From Mucilaginibacter gracilis (GTDB lineage: Bacteria > Bacteroidota > Bacteroidia > Sphingobacteriales > Sphingobacteriaceae), in contig NZ_RBKU01000001.1 in NCBI RefSeq assembly GCF_003633615.1, forward strand, positions 2,170,001 through 2,234,000: a DNA stretch of 64,000 nt, in the 5' to 3' direction. Of the stretch, positions 47,809-56,837 are shown in pieces. A program made the translations under genes and the position numbers. Numbering within the stretch: the first letter of the stretch is position 1; every line of letters starts with the position of its first letter. The notes under the pieces were generated by a model. That model did not search any database. It was given only the letters and a program-made list of their open reading frames with translations, and was not told the DNA's origin.

Positions 47809-49561
47809 AAATGTTAAGAGGCTGTCTCAAAAGTGAGGCAGCCTCTTGTTATTTTAGAGTGATTTTTGTTAACTTAAAGGCATGGGAGCGAAAGTAGTTT
47901 TTAAGCCATATGACCCTGACCAGTTAACATTTTTACCGTATAAACTGGAGGAGTTAGTACCTGAGGGCCACCCGGTACGCATAGTCAAACAAGTAGTTGA
48001 CTTGATAGACGTTAAACCGATCAACCGCAAGTATAAAGGCGGCGGGGCATCAAGCTTCCATCCGCGGCTGATGCTGAAACTGCTGGTGTATGGTTACCTG
48101 ACCAATACCTATTCATCAAGAAAGCTGGAAGACCAGGCGGCACAGAACGTCCACTTTATGTGGCTGTTGGGGATGAAGAAGCCCGATCACAATACCATAA
48201 ACCGTTTCCGGAGCGAAAAGCTGTCGGGTATCTTAAAGCAGATCTTCTCTCAGATTGTACTGCTGTTGGCAGAACAGGGTATCGTTTCGCTTAAAGAGAC
48301 TGTGTTTACCGATGGCACCAAGATCGAATCGGTGGCGAACAAATACACCTTTGTATGGGGCAAAAGCATCAAGAACAGTAAAGAGAAGATCAAAAGCCAG
48401 CTGGATGAACTATGGAAGTACGCGCAAGGCCTTGCGGCAGAAGAACTAAAAGATACCACGCCAATATCTTTTGAAGAGATCAACCCTGAAAAAGTAAAAG
48501 AAACCATAGCTAAGATCGATGCCGCTTTGAACGACAAGGAAGAAGTAAGCAAGCAGGTCAAACAAAAGCTGAACTATGCCAGAAAGAACTGGCCTGCAAA
48601 CCTGGAACGTTATGACCAGCAGGAAAAGCAGTTAGGTATCCGTAACAGCTTTTCAAAGACCGACCCGGATGCGACTTTTATGCGGATGAAGGAAGACCAC
48701 ATGCTGAACGGGCAGCTTAAACCTGGATATAACCTACAAATATCCACACAAGATCAGTTCATCCTTAACTACAGCCTGCATCAAACCTCTACCGATTATC
48801 AGACCCTGCCATCTCACATAGACCAATACGAAGCACTATACAACACACTTCCCCAAGCAGTTGTGGCCGATGCCGGCTACGGTTCAGACGAGAACTACGG
48901 CATCTTACAGCAAAAAGGCATCGAAGCCTATATCAAGTACAATACGTTCGACAAAGAACAAAAGGAAGGCATCAAAGCGTTCAGTAATGACAGCCTGCAT
49001 TACAACGAAGGGGAAAACTACCTGACCTGCCCGATGGGCCAGCGGATGGCACATATCGGTGATGGTCAAAGAATAACCACATCGGGCCATGTACAGCTGA
49101 TCAGCCGTTACCAGGCAAAGAATTGTAATAACTGCCCCATGCGTGGCGTATGCCATAGCGGGCAGGGCAACCGGATCGTTGAGGTGAACCATTCCCTGAG
49201 AAAACACAAGCAGGAAGCAAAGGAAAGATTAAATACAGAACAGGGCATCAAATACCGAAAGCGAAGGCCTGCCGATGTGGAACCGGTATTTGCCCAACTG
49301 AAGCATAATCATGGCTTCAGGCGCTTTCTGCTGAAAGGCATGTCCAAAACCGAGGTCGAAATAGGCCTGTTATCCATCGCTCATAACCTCAGAAAGTGGA
49401 AAGCCTGAGGCTTTTCGCCCCCTTTTTCCAAAAAACGCTCTTAGAATCGATCAGAAACGAAATATCTGCACAATAGAGCTTCAGCCCCTAATAGCACAAT
49501 CCAAATATATTCCATAAAAAAACCGCCTCATAATTGCTTATGAGACGGCCTCTTAACATTT
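47809..49561 (+). mobile_element. IS1182-type insertion sequence
   Basis: A 1753-bp element with 25-bp terminal inverted repeats (47809-47833 and 49537-49561) that match at 23 positions and contain ttaagaggc. Each end folds into its own hairpin: 47818-47845 on the left and 49523-49548 on the right. The exact boundary is uncertain. TTAA occurs within both repeats, so the element could instead span 47818-49552 with a TTAA duplication in a palindromic target. It lies between susD 3 and the SDR gene. Confidence 0.85.
47882..49408 (+). CDS. IS1182-family transposase
   Basis: A 508-residue DDE transposase. The N-terminal DUF772-like part has FHPRLMLKLLVYGYLTNTYS and PDHNTINRFRSE. The catalytic residues are Asp144 in FTDGTKIES, Asp330 in VADAGYGSDENY and Glu467 in DVEPVFAQLKHNHGFRRF. 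A cysteine cluster (NCNNCPMRGVCH) typical of this family precedes the last acidic residue. The gene is full length and apparently intact. It runs in the same direction as the flanking genes, so read-out could transcribe the SDR gene. Confidence 0.93.
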   Translation: MGAKVVFKPYDPDQLTFLPYKLEELVPEGHPVRIVKQVVDLIDVKPINRKYKGGGASSFHPRLMLKLLVYGYLTNTYSSRKLEDQAAQNVHFMWLLGMKKPDHNTINRFRSEKLSGILKQIFSQIVLLLAEQGIVSLKETVFTDGTKIESVANKYTFVWGKSIKNSKEKIKSQLDELWKYAQGLAAEELKDTTPISFEEINPEKVKETIAKIDAALNDKEEVSKQVKQKLNYARKNWPANLERYDQQEKQLGIRNSFSKTDPDATFMRMKEDHMLNGQLKPGYNLQISTQDQFILNYSLHQTSTDYQTLPSHIDQYEALYNTLPQAVVADAGYGSDENYGILQQKGIEAYIKYNTFDKEQKEGIKAFSNDSLHYNEGENYLTCPMGQRMAHIGDGQRITTSGHVQLISRYQAKNCNNCPMRGVCHSGQGNRIVEVNHSLRKHKQEAKERLNTEQGIKYRKRRPADVEPVFAQLKHNHGFRRFLLKGMSKTEVEIGLLSIAHNLRKWKA

Positions 49562-49656
49562 AATATAACTTAGGCCAATGCGCTTAAAATAGCAATCTGC
49601 CTGGGATTAGAGGGTGCTTTTAACAAGAAGCGATAATATTAAAATATACAAAAAAT

Positions 49657-50469
49657 ATGGGAGAATTTAACTTAAAGGATAAGGTTATCATTGTTACCGG
49701 AGGTACCGGGATTCTTGGCAAAGCTTTTATTAAAGGCATTGTAACAGCTGGTGGTATTGTTGGGGTATTGGGCCGTAATGAAGCAATTGCTAATGAACGC
49801 GTTAGGGAAGTTGAAGCCTTGGGAGGCAAAGCTATAGCACTTATTGCTGATGTTTTGAACGAACAAGAGGTTATAGAAGCTAAGAATAAAGTGATGGATA
49901 CTTTTGGGCGAGTGGACGGTTTGATAAATGGCGCCGGGGGAAACATGCCGGGCGGGATACTGCAGCCCGACGAGGATATCTTTGGTCTGAACATGTCGGG
50001 AATGCGCCAGGTCATGGACCTCAATCTTTGGGGGACCTTGATACCTACGCAGGTTTTCGGAAAGGCGATAGCAGAGACGGGGGGCGGAAGCATAGTCAAC
50101 ATATCCAGTATGGCCGCTCAGCGGGCCATCACCAAAGTATTAGGTTACACCATGGCGAAAGCGGCAGTTGACGCTTATACCAAATGGTTTGCTGTGGAGG
50201 CCGCCGCACGGTACCAGGACAAGATTCGGATCAATGCGATAGCTCCCGGTTTCTTTCTCACGGAACAGAACCGGGCTTTATTAACGGAACCCGACGGGAG
50301 TTATACAACACGCGGCAACCAGGTGATTAAGCAAACGCCATTCAAACGATTTGGCGAACCGGATGAACTGATTGGTGCCCTGGTATGGTTGCTGGGCGAT
50401 ACTTCCCGGTTCGTAACAGGCACCGTGGTCAACGTTGATGGCGGCTTTTCCGTTTTCAGCGGCGTATAA
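49657..50469 (+). CDS. SDR-family oxidoreductase, likely D-mannonate oxidoreductase (fructuronate reductase)
   Basis: A 270-residue cytoplasmic short-chain dehydrogenase without a signal peptide. The nucleotide-binding motif is TGGTGILG (14-21), the structural motif NGAGGN (91-96), and the catalytic set Ser150/151, Tyr164 and Lys168 (YTMAK). The insert after NGAGG (GNMPGGILQPDEDIF) resembles SDR-type mannonate oxidoreductases used in glucuronate catabolism. This would fit a locus that releases methylglucuronate through GH115. The reaction (fructuronate to mannonate with NADH) is inferred. The IS1182 element lies about 95 bp upstream and may have replaced the native promoter. Confidence 0.78.
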   Translation: MGEFNLKDKVIIVTGGTGILGKAFIKGIVTAGGIVGVLGRNEAIANERVREVEALGGKAIALIADVLNEQEVIEAKNKVMDTFGRVDGLINGAGGNMPGGILQPDEDIFGLNMSGMRQVMDLNLWGTLIPTQVFGKAIAETGGGSIVNISSMAAQRAITKVLGYTMAKAAVDAYTKWFAVEAAARYQDKIRINAIAPGFFLTEQNRALLTEPDGSYTTRGNQVIKQTPFKRFGEPDELIGALVWLLGDTSRFVTGTVVNVDGGFSVFSGV

Positions 50470-50593
50470 ATTCATTTGGAAAAGCATTATATTTATTAAA
50501 TGAACATTTATACTATCCTTTTAGTAAAACCTATCAGCCGCAGCACTGAAAAGAACTGAACTTTACCATTTACAGATAAGATCTGCCATAAAA

Positions 50594-53008
50594 ATGCACG
50601 AATTGAAAAAATATAATTTTACCGCCGCAGTATTCGCCGGCGTATGGATGTTAAGTTTTTTTTGCGGTGAGCACGTATTTGCCCAGGATAAATTGTACCG
50701 TAACGAGTTCCCGCTTTCCGACGTGACCTTGCTCGACGGGCCTTTCAAAAAGGCGAGGGACCTTAACATTAAAAGTTTACTGGCCTACGATGTCGATCGT
50801 TTACTTGCGCCTTATCTTAAAGAAGCAGGGCTTACTCCGAAAGCACAAAGCTACAAAAACTGGGACGGGTTGGACGGCCATATAGGTGGACACTATCTTT
50901 CGGCATTGGCCATGAATTATGCTGCTACAAAAGATGAGGCGTGCAAAAAGCGTTTATACTATATGTTAGCTGAGCTTGAGGCCTGCCAGAATAATAATGC
51001 TTTGATTCATCCGGATTGGGGAATTGGCTATGCAGGCGGCGTACCGAATAGCCAACAAATTTGGTCGCAGTTAAAAAGCAGGAATTTTACGGCTTTTAAG
51101 ACAGCTTGGGTGCCCTGGTATAATGTTCATAAAATGTACGCGGGCCTGCGCGACGCCTGGTTGTACACCGGGAACGAGAAGGCGAAAAATATTTTTTTAA
51201 AATTCTGCGATTGGGCGATAGGAATTACTTCAGGCCTCACAGATGTTGAGATGCAATCCATGCTTGACACCGAGCAGGGCGGGATGAACGAAGTGCTTGC
51301 GGATGCTTATCAGATGACACATGAAGCAAAGTATCTTCAGGCCGCTAAGCGCTTTTCACATCATATGTTGCTCGACCCCATGTCAAACGGCATCGATAAT
51401 CTGGATAATAAACATGCCAACACTCAGGTACCTAAAGCTATTGGCTTTGCCAGGATCGGAGAATTATCTCACGATGAAAAGTTCGATAGAGCCGGCAAGT
51501 TTTTTTGGGAAACTGTAACTCAAAACCGAACTCTGGCTTTCGGCGGAAACAGCAGAAGAGAGTTTTTTCCGAGCGCTGCCTCGAACCGCGATTTTCTCAC
51601 CGATGTAGAGGGACCAGAATCCTGTAATTCTTATAATATGCTGAAGCTTACCGAGGATCTTTTTAGAGAGGAGCCTTTGGCACGTTATATGGATTATTAT
51701 GAGAAAACGGTGTATAACCATATCCTGTCTACGCAAAATCCCAATACCGGCGGATACGTTTATTTTACACCGGTGCGGCCCCGCAGTTATAAGGTGTATT
51801 CCACGCCTAACGAGGCCATGTGGTGCTGCGTAGGGAGCGGGATGGAAAACCATGGCAAATACAATGAGATGATTTATACCCATCAGCACGATTCTTTGTA
51901 TGTTAATCTCTTTGCAGCCTCTGAACTGAACTGGCGCGAAAAAGGGATCAGGATCCGTCAGGAGACCCGGTTCCCCGACCAGGAAGGCATCACTCTGGAA
52001 ATTGTTGACGGCTCGTCTAATTTTACCTTATTGGTGAGGCACCCTGCCTGGGCGGCCGACGGAGAGTTTCGCATTTTGGTTAATGGCAAGACCGCCGCTT
52101 CGGCATCTCATCCATCCTCTTACGCCCAGATCACCCGCCAATGGAAAAAGGGGGATGTGGTACAGGTTACCTTCCAGATGCACAATACAATAGTACATTT
52201 GCCCCATGTACCTAATTATGTTGCCATTATGCACGGCCCGATCCTGCTTGGCGCAAAAACAGGTACTGAGGATCTTAAAGGGCTTAACGCCAATGACAGC
52301 AGGTGGGGGCATATCCCAAGCGGAAAGAAACTTCCGCTTGACAAGGCTCCGATCATAATCGATGACAATCCGGACCATATAGCCGCCGCACTAACCGGAA
52401 TCAAGGATCAGCCGCTGAGTTTCAGTGTTTCACAATGGAAGCTGATTAATCCGGCTGATGTTAAGTTGGAACCTTTTTACAGGATACACGAAAGCCGGTA
52501 TATGATGTACTGGATGACATTAACCAACAAGCAGTATCGCAGCTACCTGGACTCTTTGGCACTCAGGGAAAAAGAAGACCTGGATTTACAAAACCGGACG
52601 GTGGATTTTGTTAAAGCCGGTGAACAACAGCCCGAGGTTGACCACCATATGCTGGACACCCGGTCCAGAACCGGTGTTGCACATGATCAGGTTTTCAGGG
52701 AAACATCTGATGGCGGTAGCTTTAGTTATGATCTGGCAACAAACGGAGAAAAAAACTTATCGCTGGTTGTTGGCTATGAAGGGCCTGATCGCCGGAAGCA
52801 AAACTATGAGATTTACGTGGATGATGTTAAACTCGAAAGCACGGGAGTGCCTTTTCGTAAGGGGCAGGCCGACCTGTTCGATATCATATACCAGATTCCG
52901 GATGCGATGATCAAAAGGGCCGACCATGTGAAAATTCAATTCAAGGCGCCAGATAACTTTAGGCCAGGGCCGGTTTACTACCTGAGGCTGATTCGGGCAG
53001 GCAAATAA
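50594..53008 (+). CDS. GH127-type beta-L-arabinofuranosidase (DUF1680)
   Basis: An 804-residue exported protein (signal peptide ending HVFAQD) with the (alpha/alpha)6 barrel of the GH127/DUF1680 family. The zinc-cysteine site known from bifidobacterial HypBA1 is recognisable: Glu342 and Cys344 in GPESCNS, then Cys411 and Cys412 in MWCCVGSG, one of which would be the nucleophile. Glu323 in RREFF fits the acid/base. Two C-terminal beta-sandwich regions complete it (about 540-804). It would remove beta-L-arabinofuranose or a related sugar. The family is secure; the exact substrate in xylan is not known, and relatives include enzymes of other specificity. Confidence 0.87.
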   Translation: MHELKKYNFTAAVFAGVWMLSFFCGEHVFAQDKLYRNEFPLSDVTLLDGPFKKARDLNIKSLLAYDVDRLLAPYLKEAGLTPKAQSYKNWDGLDGHIGGHYLSALAMNYAATKDEACKKRLYYMLAELEACQNNNALIHPDWGIGYAGGVPNSQQIWSQLKSRNFTAFKTAWVPWYNVHKMYAGLRDAWLYTGNEKAKNIFLKFCDWAIGITSGLTDVEMQSMLDTEQGGMNEVLADAYQMTHEAKYLQAAKRFSHHMLLDPMSNGIDNLDNKHANTQVPKAIGFARIGELSHDEKFDRAGKFFWETVTQNRTLAFGGNSRREFFPSAASNRDFLTDVEGPESCNSYNMLKLTEDLFREEPLARYMDYYEKTVYNHILSTQNPNTGGYVYFTPVRPRSYKVYSTPNEAMWCCVGSGMENHGKYNEMIYTHQHDSLYVNLFAASELNWREKGIRIRQETRFPDQEGITLEIVDGSSNFTLLVRHPAWAADGEFRILVNGKTAASASHPSSYAQITRQWKKGDVVQVTFQMHNTIVHLPHVPNYVAIMHGPILLGAKTGTEDLKGLNANDSRWGHIPSGKKLPLDKAPIIIDDNPDHIAAALTGIKDQPLSFSVSQWKLINPADVKLEPFYRIHESRYMMYWMTLTNKQYRSYLDSLALREKEDLDLQNRTVDFVKAGEQQPEVDHHMLDTRSRTGVAHDQVFRETSDGGSFSYDLATNGEKNLSLVVGYEGPDRRKQNYEIYVDDVKLESTGVPFRKGQADLFDIIYQIPDAMIKRADHVKIQFKAPDNFRPGPVYYLRLIRAGK

Positions 53009-53078
53009 TTAAGCTTTTTCTTTTCTCACTAATACGCAATTCTAAAATGATCTGCGATAGTATAAACGTCAATTTAAA

Positions 53079-55679
53079 ATGAATGCTAAACAGCGTAGTT
53101 TAAAATTTCTGGCAGGATTAAGTTTTTGTTGTATCTTAAGTTTACTTAGCCTGCAGAGCGCAGCACAGCAGATTGGTGGATTGGGAGAAGATCTCATTTC
53201 AGCAAAGCCCTTGTCTGAGCGGGATTTTCCGATAGTTGGTATTGATCAAGTTGCTGCAGGCATTCGCTATGACGACAATGACTATAAAGGCGTTATACGG
53301 GCTATCGGGGATCTGAGGAACGATATTGACAGTGTTACTGGGGTAAAACTGGCGATTATAAACAATAAACCGAGCGATATTGACGAGATCATCATCGGTA
53401 CCTTGGGCCACAGTAAGCTAATAGACGAGCTTGTTTCTGCAAAAAAGCTCGCTACGCAGGACCTCAAAGGAAAATGGGAAAGTTTCGTTATAAGTACCAT
53501 ACCCGGGATAAGCAATAAAAATAAAAAATGCCTCGTGATTGCCGGCAGCGATAAGCGAGGCACAATCTATGGGATTTATGAGTTATCTCGTCAGCTGGGC
53601 GTATCACCATGGTACTGGTGGGCCGACGTGCCGATCCAAAAGCGGACTGCCGCCTATGTAATCTCCGGTCGTTACAGCTCAGGTGAACCTAAGGTACGTT
53701 ACCGGGGAATCTTTATCAATGACGAGGCTCCTTGCTTTACCGGCTGGACCCAGGCAAAATATGGCGGCCGGAACAGCAAAGTATATACCCGCATGTTTGA
53801 GCTGTTGCTGCGTTTAAGGGCCAATTATCTGTGGCCGGCCATGTGGTCAAGCGCGTTCAACGAAGACGATCCTGAGAACCCGCGCTTAGCCGATGAATAC
53901 GGCATTGTTATGGGGACCTCTCATCATGAGCCAATGTTGAGAGCTCAGCGCGAATGGACCATACATCACAACGAGTTTGGTAATGGTGAGTGGAATTATG
54001 TTAGTAATAAACAGGGTGTCCAGGACTTTTGGAAACAGGGGCTGGAACGAAATAAAAACTATGAAAGCATTTTGACGATGGGGATGCGCGGTGACGGGGA
54101 TTTGCCTATGCCGGATGCCGGAAGCGCGCAGCAGAACTTTACTGTGCTCGAAAATATTATGGCCGACCAGCGCAAAATTATTGAAGGAGTTACGCATAAG
54201 CCGGCTGATCAGACGCCGCAGATTTGGGCTCTGTACAGCGAGGTGCTGGAATATTTTGACCAGGGGATGAAAGTGCCTGATGATATGACTATTCTGCTCT
54301 GCGATGATAACTGGGGTGACGTGAGGCGGCTTCCGGAGCTTGCTTCCAAGAAACGCAAGGGCGGTTACGGCATGTATTATCATGTAGACCTGCACGGCGC
54401 GCCCAGGGCTTATCAATGGTTGAATATGACACAGATACCCCATATGTGGGAGCAGTTGCAGCTGACTTATGATTACGGTGTGGACAAAATATGGATTTTG
54501 AACGTGGGCGACCTGAAACCCAATGAATATCCGATGGATTTTTTCCTCAATATGGCCTGGAATCCTAAATCATTTAATCAGAATAATCTAGGTGAATACG
54601 CGGCCCGGTTTTGCGCTCAGCAATTTGGTGCAGCCCAGGCATCCGAAGCTGCTGATATCCTCAGCACCTATTGCAAATTTAATAGTCGGGTGACCGCTGA
54701 AATGCTGGACAGCAGAACCTATAACCTGGAGAGTGGGGAATTTTTGAAGGTAAGAGATGCCTATCTTGCGCTTGAAACAAGAGCCTTGAGGCAATATCTG
54801 GAGCTGTCACCGCGGTATAAAGATGCTTATATGGAATTGGTAATGCATCCGGTAAGGGCTATGGCAAACCTGTACGACCTTTACTACGCTGTTGCCATGA
54901 ACGGCAAGCTTACCGCTGATAAAGACCTGAAGGCAAATTACTGGGCAGACCATGCCGAATATTGTTTTAAGCGAGATGCCGAACTATCAAAGGACTATAA
55001 TTTGAATGTAGCAGGTGGTAAATGGAACCATCTGATGGATCAGACCCATATTGGATACAGATCGTGGGATGAGCCGAAAGGCGGCAATAGTATGCCTAAA
55101 GTGTTTAGGGTTAAACCCGACGAAGTGAAACCGGGTTCTTTTGTTTTTACAGAGAAAAATGGCGTAGTTGCGATGGAAGCTGAACATTATTTTGAGGCCC
55201 GAGCCAATGCACAGGCGCAGTGGGTGATAATCCCCGAACTGGGACGGACGCTTTCGGGAATGGCCTTATTGCCTTATACTGCTACCACCGATCATTCAGC
55301 TCTGCTTTATAAAATGAAGCTCAGTTCTCAGTCAAACCATGTTACATTGCGGATATTTTTCACTTGCACGCTTCCTTTCAAAAAGGGAGGACAGCGCGTT
55401 TCCGCAGCATTTGACGGCGCGAAGGAAACTGTGTGGAATATCAACGAGGATCTAATCTGGAAAAATAATTATACCCGGATGTATCCCTCGGGTGCTGCCA
55501 GAATTATAGAATCGGTTAAAGTACTTGAACTGCCGGTAGTGAATGACGGGGTTCATCTGCTTCAGATACAACCTTTGGATCCCGGGGTGGTGATCCAGAA
55601 AATCGTTGTTGATGCCGGTGGCTACGAACCGACACATCTCAAAATGGAAGAAAGTCCCTACAAAAAAGAAAAAATTTAA
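53079..55679 (+). CDS. GH115 xylan alpha-1,2-glucuronidase
   Basis: An 866-residue exported enzyme (signal peptide ending SAAQQ) that removes 4-O-methylglucuronate from internal xylose residues, unlike GH67, which needs terminal ones. Family landmarks are PWYWWADVP (about 181-189), YRGIFINDEAP (about 207-217), LRANYLWPAMWSSAF, MGMRGDGD (about 336), LLCDDNWGD (about 408) and YYHVDLHGAPRAYQW (about 433). A C-terminal beta-sandwich (about 695-866, VVAMEAEHYFEA) is the normal GH115 end domain. It lies 70 bp after GH127 and 10 bp before a GH43 gene. The assignment is secure. Confidence 0.94.
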   Translation: MNAKQRSLKFLAGLSFCCILSLLSLQSAAQQIGGLGEDLISAKPLSERDFPIVGIDQVAAGIRYDDNDYKGVIRAIGDLRNDIDSVTGVKLAIINNKPSDIDEIIIGTLGHSKLIDELVSAKKLATQDLKGKWESFVISTIPGISNKNKKCLVIAGSDKRGTIYGIYELSRQLGVSPWYWWADVPIQKRTAAYVISGRYSSGEPKVRYRGIFINDEAPCFTGWTQAKYGGRNSKVYTRMFELLLRLRANYLWPAMWSSAFNEDDPENPRLADEYGIVMGTSHHEPMLRAQREWTIHHNEFGNGEWNYVSNKQGVQDFWKQGLERNKNYESILTMGMRGDGDLPMPDAGSAQQNFTVLENIMADQRKIIEGVTHKPADQTPQIWALYSEVLEYFDQGMKVPDDMTILLCDDNWGDVRRLPELASKKRKGGYGMYYHVDLHGAPRAYQWLNMTQIPHMWEQLQLTYDYGVDKIWILNVGDLKPNEYPMDFFLNMAWNPKSFNQNNLGEYAARFCAQQFGAAQASEAADILSTYCKFNSRVTAEMLDSRTYNLESGEFLKVRDAYLALETRALRQYLELSPRYKDAYMELVMHPVRAMANLYDLYYAVAMNGKLTADKDLKANYWADHAEYCFKRDAELSKDYNLNVAGGKWNHLMDQTHIGYRSWDEPKGGNSMPKVFRVKPDEVKPGSFVFTEKNGVVAMEAEHYFEARANAQAQWVIIPELGRTLSGMALLPYTATTDHSALLYKMKLSSQSNHVTLRIFFTCTLPFKKGGQRVSAAFDGAKETVWNINEDLIWKNNYTRMYPSGAARIIESVKVLELPVVNDGVHLLQIQPLDPGVVIQKIVVDAGGYEPTHLKMEESPYKKEKI

Positions 55680-55689
55680 AATATACTTT

Positions 55690-56817
55690 ATGAGTCGCAT
55701 CTTCAAACTGGCCGCATATTTCCTGCTCGCCTCTTCTGCTTGCCTGGCACAGGTTAAAAGCCCCGCTACCAATCCGGCAAATGCAGCATCCGGCCATACT
55801 TTCCGATATACTAATCCTATCACCCGGGATACGTCTATTTCCATGCGAGACCATTTTATTATCAAGGTAGGCAATAAATGGTATTGCACCGGCACATCCA
55901 ATCCCGTTTGGACGGGGTATAACCCCGGTGTCCGGATGCTGGAATCAGATGATCTGATCCACTGGAAACAGGATGCCTGGTTGATTGATGCGAGCAAACT
56001 TCCTGCGGATTGCCCTTACAATGGCCGTTTTTGGGCGCCCGAGATTCACCTCATCAAAAAGAAGTTCTGGCTAACGGTAAACAGCGGGAAGGTGACCAGG
56101 GAAGACCCTAAGGGTATGAAGTCACACAGTATCTGGCTATTCGTTGCCGACCAGGTTACCGGGCCCTATAAGCTGGTTAACGGGCCGCTTACGCCGCAGT
56201 ACAATAATGACGCTACGCTTTTTGAAGATGAAGATGGCCAAACCTATCTTTATTGTAGTGGGAACGGATTGTTTCAGGCCAAGATAGACCTGCAAAACGG
56301 AAAATTGATTGGTACGGTGCAAAAGTTTCTGGATAAAAGGCAACCTGGATACCCGGAATGGATGGTAGGAGGGATAGAGGGCCCTTTTGTGGTTAAACGC
56401 GATGGTTACTATTTTATGTTTTTTTCAACCTGGACCAGGGGCTACGAAGTTGGCTTACTCAAATCTAAATCTCCGCTGGGGCCTTGGGTACTGGCCTCGC
56501 CCGAGCCCATTTTTGGCTGCCGTAAAAAAGGCTTCCGTCCCGAATTGGCTATTGAGGGAGGATATGCTGATCTGAAATTCCAGGATTCTGAGGACCCTTA
56601 CTGCGAAACCGGGCACAATGCCCTGTTTGAAGGCCCGGACGGGAAGTTGTGGAGCAGCTGTCACTACCTGATGTATGAAAAGCGGCCCTATCCTTACAGC
56701 CAGGTTTTACAGCCTTGGGAAAAAACAACGCAAATGGGCATTGAGCCCGTAACGTATAAGGACGGGGTATTTGGCATTAAGGGCCCAACATGGACCGAAC
56801 AAGTGATTGAATATTAA
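55690..56817 (+). CDS. single-domain GH43 glycosidase
   Basis: A 375-residue exported enzyme. ATG 55690 is chosen because the signal peptide ([20 protein letters not shown]) begins there; an open frame 84 bp upstream overlaps the GH115 gene and adds only a charged stretch. The GH43 triad is Asp54 in SMRDHFII, Asp174 in NNDATLF and Glu230 in [16 protein letters not shown] and [17 protein letters not shown] support the propeller. It has no extra module, unlike the other five GH43 proteins here. Subfamily and released sugar are undetermined, most likely arabinofuranose or xylose. Confidence 0.85.
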   Translation: MSRIFKLAAYFLLASSACLAQVKSPATNPANAASGHTFRYTNPITRDTSISMRDHFIIKVGNKWYCTGTSNPVWTGYNPGVRMLESDDLIHWKQDAWLIDASKLPADCPYNGRFWAPEIHLIKKKFWLTVNSGKVTREDPKGMKSHSIWLFVADQVTGPYKLVNGPLTPQYNNDATLFEDEDGQTYLYCSGNGLFQAKIDLQNGKLIGTVQKFLDKRQPGYPEWMVGGIEGPFVVKRDGYYFMFFSTWTRGYEVGLLKSKSPLGPWVLASPEPIFGCRKKGFRPELAIEGGYADLKFQDSEDPYCETGHNALFEGPDGKLWSSCHYLMYEKRPYPYSQVLQPWEKTTQMGIEPVTYKDGVFGIKGPTWTEQVIEY

Positions 56818-56837
56818 CTTATCTGTTTCCTGTCACC

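Noticed and set aside
49566..49640. Short open tail (ANALKIAICLGLEGAFNKKR then stop) between the IS1182 element and the SDR gene
   Set aside because: It could be the 3' remnant of a gene lost when the IS inserted, but about 20 residues are too few to identify a family.
55606..55689. Upstream start for the single-domain GH43 overlapping the GH115 gene
   Set aside because: The extra 28 residues are charged and would bury the evident signal peptide at ATG 55690.
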